Shown piece after piece: positions 26,648 through 36,316 of a stretch of DNA of 64,000 bases. The stretch is from Actinomycetota bacterium (GTDB taxonomy: Bacteria; Actinomycetota; Acidimicrobiia; Acidimicrobiales; JAMCPL01). Every line of letters starts with the position of its first letter. The first letter of the stretch is position 1. The stretch covers positions 1 to 64,000 of the forward strand of contig JAMCPL010000027.1 of NCBI GenBank assembly GCA_023379675.1. The letters run 5' to 3'. The translations under genes and the position numbers were made by a program. The notes beneath the pieces were generated by a model, which saw only the letters and a list, made by a program, of their open reading frames with translations, made no database searches and had not been told where the DNA came from.

Positions 26648-27655
26648 ATGACTGATGCTTCTCTGCTGTTCAGGCGCGAAGGTGGTGTAGCTACCATTAC
26701 TTTCAACAGGCCGGCACGCAAGAATGCCTTCGATTTCTCTATGCTGGTGGATCTCGTGGACATGCTGAACGAGGAGAGAAAGCACTTCGAGGATCGGGTA
26801 CTGGTCCTCACCGGCACAGGTGGGTCATTCTGTTCGGGCGCGGACGTAAGTGATCCTGCAGGAATTCTCGGTGCCACAGGCAATGCAGACCATCCGCCGG
26901 CGACAGCTACTGGCAAAGCGCAGCAGGCGGGTAATGACAGTGGAGAGGATGGCAGCAGTCGTAGACTTGCGAATAGCGGTCCCGCCGCAGGGACATCCGG
27001 TACGTGGGGAGAGACCTATACCCGGAAAGCCGCCGATACCCAGGAAGCCTTCGATAGCCCGACAGCCGAGGGAACGACCATCACCACCGAAGATGTGAAG
27101 CCGCACGATCTATATGGGCTGCGTTACCTTGCAGAAGCTGCACTGGCCCTGCATCGCTTGCCCATACCCACCATTGCAAAGGTGGAAGGGATAGCTGCTG
27201 GAGCAGGGCTGTCGCTGGCTCTAGCCTGCGATCTCGTGGTTGCATCAGAGGGTGCACGCTTCTCGGAGATATTTCCACGCCGGGGCTTGTCGCTGGATGG
27301 AGGGTCCTCTTGGCTGCTTCCCAGGCTTGTAGGCCTGCACAAGGCAAAGGAACTCGCATTTTTCGGCGACATCTTGAGCGCTCGCGACGCTCTCGACATA
27401 GGGCTTGTAAACAGGGTAGTTCCCTCTGACGACCTGGATGATTTTGTGGACAACTGGGCACAACGCCTCGCAAGCGGCCCTACCCTCGCAATATCCATGA
27501 CCAAGACCATGCTCAATGCAGCCTTCAACGCATCCTTTGACGAGACTGTCGAGAATGAGATACGTGCACAAGCCCTGAACTTCAAAGGATATGACACCCT
27601 GGAGGCAATGGGGGCATTTCTCCAGCGCCGGGAGCCACACTTCAGAGGACGCTGA
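26648..27655 (+). CDS. Enoyl-CoA hydratase/isomerase (crotonase) with a ~75-residue insertion
   Basis: 335 residues. Crotonase-fold enzyme acting on acyl-CoA esters in the cytoplasm. Oxyanion-hole blocks are GSFCSGADVSDP (about 59-70) and EGIAAGAGLSLALACDLVVAS (180-200). At the position of the catalytic Glu of classic hydratases it reads PRRGLSLDGGSSWLLPR, with an Asp as in PaaG-type isomerases. Between the two blocks (about 78-150) it has a long hydrophilic insertion (GNDSGEDGSSRRLANSG) where relatives have 5-15 residues. I chose ATG 26648 because the frame upstream runs through the tandem repeat and TATAAT lies 9 nt before the ATG. Confidence 0.85.
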   Translation: MTDASLLFRREGGVATITFNRPARKNAFDFSMLVDLVDMLNEERKHFEDRVLVLTGTGGSFCSGADVSDPAGILGATGNADHPPATATGKAQQAGNDSGEDGSSRRLANSGPAAGTSGTWGETYTRKAADTQEAFDSPTAEGTTITTEDVKPHDLYGLRYLAEAALALHRLPIPTIAKVEGIAAGAGLSLALACDLVVASEGARFSEIFPRRGLSLDGGSSWLLPRLVGLHKAKELAFFGDILSARDALDIGLVNRVVPSDDLDDFVDNWAQRLASGPTLAISMTKTMLNAAFNASFDETVENEIRAQALNFKGYDTLEAMGAFLQRREPHFRGR

Positions 27656-27672
27656 ACCAAGGAACAGACAAA

Positions 27673-27696
27673 CTAAAGAGCTAAAGAGCTAAAGAA
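27673..27696. repeat. 8-nt tandem repeat, three copies
   Basis: CTAAAGAG is repeated three times (the last copy ends in A) in the 125-nt gap between the crotonase gene and the convergent stomatin-like gene. No function is inferred. Confidence 0.6.
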
Positions 27697-27780
27697 CCAT
27701 CTCACGAGTACCGGGTCCGGCAAAACCATACCGACTTGAAGTATCAGCGAGGTAGCGGAAAGCCCTCCCAGTATCCGGCA

Positions 27781-28758
27781 TTATACCGACCGGGGAAGAT
27801 GCGCTTCGAGCGGCGAGAGAGTTGCCTCCTCTGTAAGCCCGACATCCGCAATACTCAATCCGGCCAAAGCCTCGCTCCGTGCATCGTCAGGATTGCCCGG
27901 CTCCGGCTCACCTTGCCCCCGCCCAACCCGACCGCCTGCGGTGACCCCCTGTGCATCGTCAGGATTGCCTGGCTCCGGCTCGTAGGCGGTGGCAGGCGCC
28001 TCTTTGATGCCCCTGAGGCCGGCAAGCAGTTCGACTGGAATAGGCACTATTATCGTAGACCGATTTTCGTTGGCAATCTCGGTAAGAGCATGCAGGGTAC
28101 GCAGGTGGAGCGCTCCGGGTGATTCAGCCAGCTTGGCCGCCGCTCTTGCCAGGCCGGTACTGGATTCCTGCTCACCACTGGCAGATATCACCTTTGCACG
28201 CCTCACCCGTTCCGCCTCCGCCTGGCGCGCCATCGCCGATATCAGCTCCGGCGGCAGCACTATATCCTTGATCTCCACCTGGCGCACCTCGACCCCCCAG
28301 TTATGGGTCGAGAAAGCGATCTGGGCCCGCAACTCGTTGTTTACATTGTCGCGATGAGCAAGCAGCTGATCAAGCTCGTACCTGCCTATAATAGATCTCA
28401 ATGAGGTCATGGCTATCCTCTGGCAGGCAAACCGGAAATTGTCCACCGCCACAACTGCCTTGATGGGATCCATTACCTGGAAATACACTACTGCGTCCAC
28501 TTGGATAGTGACATTGTCCGCCGTAATGACCGACTGCGGAGGGATGTCCACCACCTCTACGCGTAAGGTAACCCTCTGAAGCTGATGTACAACCGGCAAC
28601 TTGACTATAATGCCCGGGCCTCTTGGATGCGAGACCACACGACCGAACCGGAAGAACACCGCCCTCTCGTATTCAGGTATGACCCTGATCGAGTTTGCCG
28701 CTACAATCCCAGCCACCACCAGCAGTATGATTACCAGTAGTAAGGCAAGTGCAACCAC
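27781..28758 (-). CDS. SPFH/stomatin-like membrane protein (slipin)
   Basis: 325 residues. One N-terminal membrane helix (VALALLLVIILLVVAGIVA) is followed by a complete SPFH/band-7 domain (RVIPEYERAVFFRFGR, then PVVHQLQRVTLRVEVVDIPPQ, and ELDQLLAHRDNVNNELR). The coiled-coil part (AEAERVRRAKVISASGEQES) matches slipin/prohibitin-like oligomers of membrane microdomains. Beyond residue about 255 the tail is poorly conserved and contains two copies of EPEPGNPDDA exactly 24 residues apart, a 72-nt duplication. An NfeD-like partner protease or membrane protein, common in slipin operons, was not seen next to it. Confidence 0.9.
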   Translation of the reverse strand: MVALALLLVIILLVVAGIVAANSIRVIPEYERAVFFRFGRVVSHPRGPGIIVKLPVVHQLQRVTLRVEVVDIPPQSVITADNVTIQVDAVVYFQVMDPIKAVVAVDNFRFACQRIAMTSLRSIIGRYELDQLLAHRDNVNNELRAQIAFSTHNWGVEVRQVEIKDIVLPPELISAMARQAEAERVRRAKVISASGEQESSTGLARAAAKLAESPGALHLRTLHALTEIANENRSTIIVPIPVELLAGLRGIKEAPATAYEPEPGNPDDAQGVTAGGRVGRGQGEPEPGNPDDARSEALAGLSIADVGLTEEATLSPLEAHLPRSV

Positions 28759-29110
28759 AATGCATACCTCCCCTCTGTTCTCCTCAGCATAACATTACCA
28801 GCATGATCACCTTACCACCGGCAACGAGCCAAGTGTGCCCGTGCTCGTAAAAATGTCTTCCAGCTCACGTCGCATCTCGTCTATCCATGGTTCGAAAGGT
28901 ATAGGGGCTCTATACGTACGCGAGGGACATCGAACTCGAAACGCTCGTCCATGGCGACCAGCAGGAATGCCGTCTGCAGACCAAGGGCCTCGGGTCAATG
29001 AAATACGGCCTCGCCCCTTAAGGCTCAGATCGCGGGGAACATAGCCGGCGGTAGCTACCCCCTAATATATGACTTAAAGGGCGTGACAGGAGTACGAGAT
29101 AAATTAAGGC
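28759..29110. other. Intergenic region between the YfhO-like and stomatin-like genes
   Basis: About 350 nt with no convincing gene. A 63-codon minus-strand frame at 28807-28998 (TTG start, no ribosome binding site; contains FEPWIDEMRRELEDIF) and a short frame starting ATG in another phase (MDERFEFDVPRVRIEPL) overlap, and together they could be the remains of one small broken gene. G-rich runs around 29030-29060 could fold, but I see no known RNA motif. Confidence 0.35.
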
Positions 29111-31735
29111 CTACGAGGAGCGAACAGGGCTTGCAAGGTGCCTACCAGTAGGCCTTACGGCCGGATTCCCTGCACTGCCACGCCTCGCCCTCCTCCAGCG
29201 GGCAATCCTTCGCTGGCGCCACGAGATCACGGCCATTGAAGCCAATCCTACGATAGCGGCAACCGCCGCCACAATGCCAGCAGTCAGCGTGTTGGGCCAG
29301 TAAGTCAGATCTACGGTACTTTTCCCTCTCGGTACTCTCAGCGAAAGCATGACTCCTGCTGCCTTGCCTACAGCTGCTCCCTTCCCGTTCACGGTGGCAT
29401 GCCAGCCTGGTACGTATGTGATACGGGCAAGGAGTGTGGCGGGCTTGAGGGCATGCACATGGATCTGCAACTGGTCGTTGGATATCCATCGGTGGCTGGT
29501 AACCTTGCCATAGCTGTTCGACGGATTCTCCGCGCTCTTCACGACCGACTTCCCCGGAAGCAAGCTGAACCGGTGTGAATCCGGCACTTCGTATATCGAA
29601 AATGCCTTATCCTGCAGTACAAGGCTGGTACCCGATGGCGCACTCGAGCTGCCATTAGCCCCTGGAAGCGCCAGCAGGTACTTCACACCGTAAAGACGCG
29701 CAATCGAGGCGTTCGAAAACCAGGGGTTGAAGACTCCAGGCGAGGCCACCAGCGGGGACTTGCGCAGCCGCTCCGCTTTCTGCCAGGAAGACAGGTACTC
29801 CTGCTGCAGCATGGGATCGTGTGCCCCGAATACTGCCACTTTGTAAGCAATATTGGTCTCCGGTTCGAATCCGGTTCCAGGTATTGGTTGCGTAGGATCC
29901 CAGCCGCCGGATGCCCCAGGAGGTGGAGGCGCAGCACCCATGAGATGGTCCCCTACCAGCTCCTGTACTTTCTTTACCGCAGTATCGGATGGGTAGAAGC
30001 GATGTGAATAGCTCGCAGCCTGCATAGCGGTAGGCATAAGCAGGACCCCTTGCGCCAGAAGGACTGCAGAAAACACGGTTACCTGCCATAAGGGACCCTG
30101 CCTCGAACTAGCCGGCCCCGTAGTAGTAAGCGGGTAACGCACCGTCGCGGCACTTCGCCATACCTTTCCGTTATGGAGCCTACCATCGTGTCGAGATATT
30201 CCAAGCCATACGAGGATTAACGTCGCACCTATAGCCAGAGACCCCAGAGACCACCCCAGTGCGGTAAGCCTGATATGCCGCTCCGCCGGCGTCAGCCCTG
30301 TGGCTGTTTCCGTCAATATTATGAGAACACCGAGGATGGTCGCCATTATCCCAGACCCCAGGGTAAACGCATGGACATCACCGTTGCCGGTATGTGGTGA
30401 TGTCAAGCGGCTGAACCCGATAGCTGCAAGTAGCGCGAGAAGGAAGTCCAGCGGCAGCAGCAGTCTTGTGAACACTATCACTCCCGAAATGTGCATGAAG
30501 CTCACAAGCGCCTGCACGGGACCATTTCTAAAGATGATAAGCCATAACACCAGAGCGGTGGTTGCAATGCCGGCAACAGCAGGTCTCTTGCCCAACCTAA
30601 AAACAGCCACCAGCGCCAGAACAATCGCCAGCGGCCCCACAACGGCACTCACTTCATAGAAGTTCGCAGGCCCGAACCAATGGCTCGATGCCGTAGGCAG
30701 CCCGTAATAGCCAGCAGCCAGCAAGTTCACCGAGGAATACATGGGGATACCCCTGTAGGCCGAAACCGTGATGGTCGATCGGACGGAACCGGGTATAAGC
30801 TGGGCGGCGGGCAGCAACATGGGCATGGCGAGCATGCCGCCAAACAGCCCCGAAACCGTGATCTTAACGATTGTTGACTTCAACCGGGCCGTGTCCGCAT
30901 CACGGGTGAAAAATGCAAAAAGCGTGATGAGCCCGCCCAACACGAGCACCGTGAACCCGTCCAGTACATAGGATTCAGGATGACCCGCGTACATGGCAAA
31001 TGCCACCACTACGGACATCGCCGTACACGCAGCAACCGGCCTCTTCGATCTGTGTATTATGACAGCGAAGAAAACGACCCATCCTAGCCAGATATTTACT
31101 CCCCCCTGCGGCCAGCCTATCCAATTTACAAGCGATCCGGAAAATTCGTAGGTAATGGCGCCTACGAGTGAACCTGCTGCACTGGCGCCGAGCACCCTGG
31201 CGGCGCTGTACGCTCCGGTACCTGCAACCAGCAACGATATGAAAGTCGATACGGTGTAACCGGAGGAAGCCGGAAAGAGGTAGGAAACAAGGTGCGGCAG
31301 GGACATCGCAGCAGACTGGAAATTGAACATCTGGGGCATGCCGAGCAGGGAATAAGGATTCCACAGAGGGATCTGCCCCGAATGTATGACTCTCCAATTG
31401 AGCAATAGCCATGGACTGATCTGCTGTATATTGTCGGAACTGACCACATTATGCATCGTCTTGAATAGCCCGCTGGTCAGCGGGAACAAAGAGAGATCCG
31501 CCATGGATCCGAATACGGTTCCGTTACTGATGACCGGATAAAAAAAGACCAGCGTAAACAGAGCTACCAGCACTACGGCAATTGCATCACCGCCAAAACC
31601 CGCTGGTGCACTATCCGAACTGCTTCGCGAATGCACGCCTCGTGTCCTGCCCTTACCTAGCGATTCAGCGTTCCGGCCGGAACCGTTGGAACCGTATCCA
31701 AGGCCCTGCTCTGCCGATAGATTGCTGCCCAGCAC
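29111..31735 (-). CDS. YfhO-family polytopic membrane protein
   Basis: 874 residues. A hydrophilic N-terminus of about 50 residues is followed by about 12 membrane helices, with the luminal/extracytoplasmic loop PLTSGLFKTMHNVV and WNPYSLLGMPQMFNFQS after helix 1. A large soluble domain (about 600-830) ends YVPGWHATVNGKGA, and one last helix (VAAVAAIVGLASMAVISW) precedes a basic tail. This is the layout of YfhO-like proteins, a GT-C-like group proposed to attach sugars to envelope polymers. The start is GTG 31735 with a weak AGGAT upstream. It is 67 nt downstream of the lipoate gene on the same strand. Donor and acceptor are unknown. Confidence 0.85.
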   Translation of the reverse strand: MLGSNLSAEQGLGYGSNGSGRNAESLGKGRTRGVHSRSSSDSAPAGFGGDAIAVVLVALFTLVFFYPVISNGTVFGSMADLSLFPLTSGLFKTMHNVVSSDNIQQISPWLLLNWRVIHSGQIPLWNPYSLLGMPQMFNFQSAAMSLPHLVSYLFPASSGYTVSTFISLLVAGTGAYSAARVLGASAAGSLVGAITYEFSGSLVNWIGWPQGGVNIWLGWVVFFAVIIHRSKRPVAACTAMSVVVAFAMYAGHPESYVLDGFTVLVLGGLITLFAFFTRDADTARLKSTIVKITVSGLFGGMLAMPMLLPAAQLIPGSVRSTITVSAYRGIPMYSSVNLLAAGYYGLPTASSHWFGPANFYEVSAVVGPLAIVLALVAVFRLGKRPAVAGIATTALVLWLIIFRNGPVQALVSFMHISGVIVFTRLLLPLDFLLALLAAIGFSRLTSPHTGNGDVHAFTLGSGIMATILGVLIILTETATGLTPAERHIRLTALGWSLGSLAIGATLILVWLGISRHDGRLHNGKVWRSAATVRYPLTTTGPASSRQGPLWQVTVFSAVLLAQGVLLMPTAMQAASYSHRFYPSDTAVKKVQELVGDHLMGAAPPPPGASGGWDPTQPIPGTGFEPETNIAYKVAVFGAHDPMLQQEYLSSWQKAERLRKSPLVASPGVFNPWFSNASIARLYGVKYLLALPGANGSSSAPSGTSLVLQDKAFSIYEVPDSHRFSLLPGKSVVKSAENPSNSYGKVTSHRWISNDQLQIHVHALKPATLLARITYVPGWHATVNGKGAAVGKAAGVMLSLRVPRGKSTVDLTYWPNTLTAGIVAAVAAIVGLASMAVISWRQRRIARWRRARRGSAGNPAVRPTGRHLASPVRSS

Positions 31736-31802
31736 AGGGTAATCCTACTATCCATTCCCCGGGAGATTTGTACATCGTCCTGGCAACTACATGTGCCAAT
31801 GA

Positions 31803-33350
31803 TCAGCGGGCAGCCATCTGTGAAATGCCCTCACGAGCATGATAGCTTGACCTCGTCAACGGCGACGCCTGCACATAGACGAACCCCATTTCCCTGGCCG
31901 CCTCCGCCAGGCCGGCAAAGTCGTCAGGGGTCCACCACCGCTCAACCGCAAGATGATTTACTGAAGGCCTCAGGTACTGGCCCACGGTCAACAGATCGGT
32001 GCCCACCGCTCTCAAGTCGGATAGTGTCTCCAGCACCTCGTCCTCCGTCTCCCCCAGCCCCACCATGATCCCAGACTTTGTGAGCAGCCCCGACTGCTTG
32101 GCTCTAGACAGGACGGCCAGGCTACGAGCATAATTCGCGCGGGAGCGCACTCGCTTCTGCAGCCTGGGAACAGTCTCTATATTATGATTGAGCACATCGG
32201 GATGCGCTTCGAAAATGGTGTCAAGCGATCGCGCGTCACCCTTGCAGTCGGAGATAAGGAGTTCCACCGCCGTTCCTGGCGACAGCCGGCGGATTTCCCG
32301 CACGGACGCCGCAAGAGCAAGGCTGCCACCGTCAGCAAGATCATCCCTTGCAACAGTGGTGATGACTGCGTGTGCCAGGCCCATGCGCTTGACAGCCTGT
32401 GCCACACGCAATGGCTCACCAGGATCAAGCGGCAGTGGCTTCCTAGTGTCAACAAGACAAAACCTGCATTTCCTCGTGCAACGATCCCCATTGATCATGA
32501 AAGTTGCAGTCGAGTTCGAATAACACTCGAATATATTGGGACACCCCGCCTCTTCGCAAACCGTCACTAGATCCAGATTCCTGACGGTGCGGCGCGTTGC
32601 AAGGAACTCCTTTCCAATGTGAGCCTTTGGCCTCAGCCATACGGGTTTTCGCTGGATTGGTAGATGCGTGTTGTGGCCGTGAGTAACGACATGCGCGCCT
32701 GTATCGCGCCATGCAACCCCAGCGTATTCCACCTCAGCATCGCCAACCAGGTCGCTGGCATGGGCAACCATCATCCCGACAACCTGATTCACCGTCATGT
32801 CGAACCCCTCTTCCACCAGCGATGTCATCGGCCTGCCCGAGATGCCACATGGCCTGATACGCTCGAAATATGATAGATCAGTACTCACATTGAGAGCCAA
32901 CCCATGCATCGTCCTCCCTCTGGACACCCTGGCTCCAATGGAGCAAATCTTGCGAGGGCTCCCACCGGGATCCACCCAGATTCCAGGATAGCCATCAAGC
33001 GTACCAGCATCGAGACCTATCTCTCCCAATACCCGTACTACGAAACCCTCCATCCTTCTTACATGTTGAGGTCCTGCACCAGGGCCTGCAACCGTCAAGA
33101 TCGGATACACCACCACCTGCCCGGGACCGTGGTAGGTGACATCGCCTCCCCTGTCCGCTCTCACGAGTTCGGCGCCAAGCGCATCGAGAGGCACTAGGAC
33201 ATTGGATTGCTGCGCACGTACGCCAGCAGTATATATATGAGGATGCTCCATCATCAGTAGATACTGCTCCTGCGAATACCTGGCCACCGCCCTCTGTATC
33301 CACAATGCTTCAGCGAACGGCACCCTCCCGAGCCAGCGTGCTCTCAGCAT
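31803..33350 (-). CDS. LipB-LipA fusion: octanoyltransferase joined to lipoyl synthase
   Basis: About 515 residues containing two complete enzymes. The LipB part (residues about 1-195) transfers octanoate from acyl-ACP to E2 and GcvH lysines: RGGDVTYHGPGQVVVYPI, RKICSIGARV with the catalytic Lys, and RIRPCGISG with the acyl-accepting Cys. A linker of about 30 residues follows. The LipA part (about 225-515) inserts two sulfurs: CEEAGCPNIFEC for the auxiliary cluster (C-x4-C-x5-C), CTRKCRFC for the radical-SAM cluster, and the terminal RSSYHA with the Ser ligand. I take the ATG at 33350 as start (37 nt after the E2 stop); GTG 33398 and an open frame to 33464 are alternatives. In M. tuberculosis the same genes are separate neighbours of dlaT. 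It is co-directional with E2 and lpd, whose lipoyl domain is its substrate. Confidence 0.95.
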   Translation of the reverse strand: MLRARWLGRVPFAEALWIQRAVARYSQEQYLLMMEHPHIYTAGVRAQQSNVLVPLDALGAELVRADRGGDVTYHGPGQVVVYPILTVAGPGAGPQHVRRMEGFVVRVLGEIGLDAGTLDGYPGIWVDPGGSPRKICSIGARVSRGRTMHGLALNVSTDLSYFERIRPCGISGRPMTSLVEEGFDMTVNQVVGMMVAHASDLVGDAEVEYAGVAWRDTGAHVVTHGHNTHLPIQRKPVWLRPKAHIGKEFLATRRTVRNLDLVTVCEEAGCPNIFECYSNSTATFMINGDRCTRKCRFCLVDTRKPLPLDPGEPLRVAQAVKRMGLAHAVITTVARDDLADGGSLALAASVREIRRLSPGTAVELLISDCKGDARSLDTIFEAHPDVLNHNIETVPRLQKRVRSRANYARSLAVLSRAKQSGLLTKSGIMVGLGETEDEVLETLSDLRAVGTDLLTVGQYLRPSVNHLAVERWWTPDDFAGLAEAAREMGFVYVQASPLTRSSYHAREGISQMAAR

Positions 33351-33387
33351 GTTGAACGTTGTGAACTTTGGTACTGTACATGCCGCA

Positions 33388-34932
33388 TCACAACTCACTT
33401 GCGAAGTCGTGTTTGGCAAGTATCTCGGCCATCCTTGCCAGGAATGCTGCAACATACGCCCCATCTACGGCCCTGTGATCGAACGACATGGCAAGAATCC
33501 CCATGGAATGGATTGCTATGCTCTCCGCACCAAAAGAATCAGTTACCACGACCGGCTTGCGCGACACTCCGTCCGTAGAAAGTATGGCAACCTGAGGCTG
33601 GTTGATTATTGCAACCGTCATAAATGTTCCGAAAGGCCCGGCATTGGTAATGGAAAACGTCCCTCCCGATATATCATCCGCTGTAAGCCGGCGAGTACGC
33701 GCATCGGTGGCAAGATCATGTATACGCCTGGCCATACCTCTCAAGTTGAGATCGTCAGCCTGGTGAACGACTGGAACTATGAGGCCCTCATGGCTAATAT
33801 CGACAGCTATCCCCAGCTCAATCTTATGGTGGACCACCAGCGTGTCACCCACCACTGAAGCATTGAGCCTGGGCCACTCCTTCAGCGCCTCCACGGCTGC
33901 ACGAGCTGCAAATGGGAGGTACGAGAGCGTGTAGCCTTCCTCCGCCCGGAACCTGCCGCCATGGCTACGCCTCACCTGTTCGACCGCTTCGTAATCTGCC
34001 TCGAGCGAGATGAGAGTATGAGGTGATGTGGCCTTGGAACGCACCATATGCTCGGCGGTCCGGCGCCTCATGTTGTCAAAAGGTATCACCTCATCGGTAC
34101 CGGCGAATGTACCAGAGGACTCCGCCAGAATGGCTCCCCCGGCGGCTCCGACTCCCACCTTCATCTGGGCAGGCGCCCCAGATGCTACAACCACGCTGCG
34201 GGTACCGGGCGGGGCTGTAGTACCGGGCGGAATTGCTGTAGCCGCATGAGACTGCACATCATTACGAGTGATCCTCCCGCCTGCTCCAGTTCCTCGTATC
34301 TCGGACGGATTGATACCTTTCTCCGCGATCAGTCGCCGGACAATGGGTGATGTTACTATGCCTGACAACGATGCGCCAGCCCCCGCAGGAGGTGGGGATG
34401 ATGGGGTTGGGGTCGGCAATGGGGTTGGGGTTGGGGTCGGCAATGGGGTTGGGGTTGGAGCGGATGATGACGGAGACGGGGTTGTAGTTGTAATTGGGGT
34501 TGAGGATTCCGTAGTGAGGAATGGCGGGGTTGGGGATGGCGGAGGGGAAAAGGATGGCAGAGAAAGTGTAGAGGATACGACACCTGCGTCACCGTCCGGC
34601 GACACGGCGTCTTGTGGAGTGACAACCGGCGGCGCGGTAGCGGGACCAGACTCTACAAGAGGTGACCCCGCAGAAGGTGACCCCATCATCGGCTGCGATA
34701 TAACAGCAAGCGGGGTACCTACTGGCACCGTTTCTCCCTCATGCACCAATATCTCCACAAGCACGCCTGATGCTGGAGAAGGTACCTCCGAGTCGACCTT
34801 GTCCGTGGATATCTCGAAGAGAGGCTCATCGCGCTCCACCGCCTCCCCTACAGCCTTGAACCATCTGGTCACCATGCCCTCTGTAACTGTCTCACCCAGC
34901 TGCGGCATCTCCACATTAATAGAATCAGCCAA
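33388..34932 (-). CDS. E2 acyltransferase of a 2-oxoacid dehydrogenase complex
   Basis: 514 residues. One N-terminal lipoyl domain (1-78) with Lys45 in ISTDKVDSE is lipoylated by the neighbouring LipB-LipA. A Pro/Thr-rich linker (about 100-190) is encoded by short repeats. A peripheral subunit-binding domain (SPIVRRLIAEKGINPSEI, GTGAGGRITRNDV) follows, then the catalytic domain with His486 and Asp490 in HRAVDG. With the AceE-type E1 and the adjacent Lpd it most likely serves pyruvate dehydrogenase; 2-oxoglutarate dehydrogenase is possible since actinobacteria share E2. Overlaps lpd by 8 nt. Confidence 0.93.
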   Translation of the reverse strand: MADSINVEMPQLGETVTEGMVTRWFKAVGEAVERDEPLFEISTDKVDSEVPSPASGVLVEILVHEGETVPVGTPLAVISQPMMGSPSAGSPLVESGPATAPPVVTPQDAVSPDGDAGVVSSTLSLPSFSPPPSPTPPFLTTESSTPITTTTPSPSSSAPTPTPLPTPTPTPLPTPTPSSPPPAGAGASLSGIVTSPIVRRLIAEKGINPSEIRGTGAGGRITRNDVQSHAATAIPPGTTAPPGTRSVVVASGAPAQMKVGVGAAGGAILAESSGTFAGTDEVIPFDNMRRRTAEHMVRSKATSPHTLISLEADYEAVEQVRRSHGGRFRAEEGYTLSYLPFAARAAVEALKEWPRLNASVVGDTLVVHHKIELGIAVDISHEGLIVPVVHQADDLNLRGMARRIHDLATDARTRRLTADDISGGTFSITNAGPFGTFMTVAIINQPQVAILSTDGVSRKPVVVTDSFGAESIAIHSMGILAMSFDHRAVDGAYVAAFLARMAEILAKHDFASEL

Positions 34933-36316
34933 TATGCAAACCCCTTCCCGTCAACGATATCATTACTTCCCCGAACGCTTCGCTCAAGGTTGGATGGGGC
35001 TGGATAAGTCCAGCGAAATCATCCGGTGTAGCCTCCCAATTCACCGCCAGGTATCCCGGCGACAGCAATTCTGTTGCCCAGGGCCCGACAATATGCACTC
35101 CAAGTATCCTGCCGGCCGAGCTGCTGGCTGAAGCCTCTGCGACCACCTTGACCATGCCATCGGTCTCCCCCAGCACCCTGGCCCTCGAATTGCCGCCAAA
35201 AGGGTCTTTGCGAACCATAACCTCGTAGCCCGCATCCCTTGCCTGCTCCTCGCTCATACCTGTAAATGCAACTTCGGGATGGCTGTAAATGCCCCAAGGG
35301 ACTTTCCCGTAGTCGATGGGGAGTGCAGGCTCTCCTAGTATGTGCTTGATCACCTGGATACCCTCCACGAAGCCGACGTGAGCCAGTTGGGGAGTATCGA
35401 CAATGTCGCCTATGGCCCATACCCCCGTCTCTCCCGTCTGAAGCTGACCGTTCACGGCTACAAACCCTCGCCCATCAAGTTTGACGTCGACGCCTTCACC
35501 CAGCACACTGTCAGTGGAAGGACGCCTGCCAACGGCAACCACGACCATCTCGACGACCACCGACTCGCCATCCCCGAAGGACACCGTAGTTCCTGCCGAA
35601 GATGGCTCATGCCCCCTTACCTGTACTCCGGTATGCACCTTTATCCCCTTGCGCTTGAATGACCTGGTAAGCGCGTTGGATATATCCTCATCACAACCGG
35701 CAAGAAGTCTTGGTAGGGCTTCCAGAACCGTCACGTCTGCACCCAGGTCTGAGAAGAATGATGCAAACTCGCAACCAATGGCGCCTCCTCCCACCACTGC
35801 AACGGTTCTTGGCAAATAATCCAATGAAAGCACTTCGTCGGAGGTCACGATTATCTTGCCATCGATGTCCAGTCCGGGTATTGAACGGGTAACTGAACCT
35901 GTCGCAAGCACTACATGATCAGCCGCGAGCACTCTCTCCCCACCACCGTCTTCGACCACACGTACCCTCCTGCCAGGCAACAGAGTCCCTGTGCCACGTT
36001 CCACGTTTATGTGACGCCCCTTTATCAGACCGGACAACCCCTTATGGAGTTGATCCACCACCGCAGTTTTGCGAAGCTGCATAGCCGCCATATCCATTCT
36101 CGGAGCGCCATCCACCATCACGCCGAATTCACCTGCATTCTTTACAGATCTCCATACTGATGCGGCCTCGAGCAATTCCTTGGCAGGAACACACCCCCTG
36201 TGCAGGCAGGTTCCACCCACCTTGTCCCGTTCGACTACGGTAATGCGCAACCCGCACGATGCACCGTAAAGCGCTGCCGCATATCCTGCGGGACCACCCC
36301 CTACTATGACGACATC
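34925..36316 (-). CDS. lpd: Dihydrolipoamide dehydrogenase (E3)
   Basis: 463 residues from ATG 36316, which follows AGGGAAACGAG; the frame is open to 36394 but has no better site. FAD-binding VVIVGGGPAGYAAA at the N-terminus, the redox disulfide in GGTCLHRGCVPAKE, the NAD-binding VAVVGGGAIGCEFASF, and the C-terminal QPHPTLSEAFGE with the catalytic His-Glu pair are all present. Reoxidises dihydrolipoamide on E2 with NAD. First gene of the lpd-E2-lipBA run. Confidence 0.95.
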   Translation of the reverse strand, partial: DVVIVGGGPAGYAAALYGASCGLRITVVERDKVGGTCLHRGCVPAKELLEAASVWRSVKNAGEFGVMVDGAPRMDMAAMQLRKTAVVDQLHKGLSGLIKGRHINVERGTGTLLPGRRVRVVEDGGGERVLAADHVVLATGSVTRSIPGLDIDGKIIVTSDEVLSLDYLPRTVAVVGGGAIGCEFASFFSDLGADVTVLEALPRLLAGCDEDISNALTRSFKRKGIKVHTGVQVRGHEPSSAGTTVSFGDGESVVVEMVVVAVGRRPSTDSVLGEGVDVKLDGRGFVAVNGQLQTGETGVWAIGDIVDTPQLAHVGFVEGIQVIKHILGEPALPIDYGKVPWGIYSHPEVAFTGMSEEQARDAGYEVMVRKDPFGGNSRARVLGETDGMVKVVAEASASSSAGRILGVHIVGPWATELLSPGYLAVNWEATPDDFAGLIQPHPTLSEAFGEVMISLTGRGLHIG

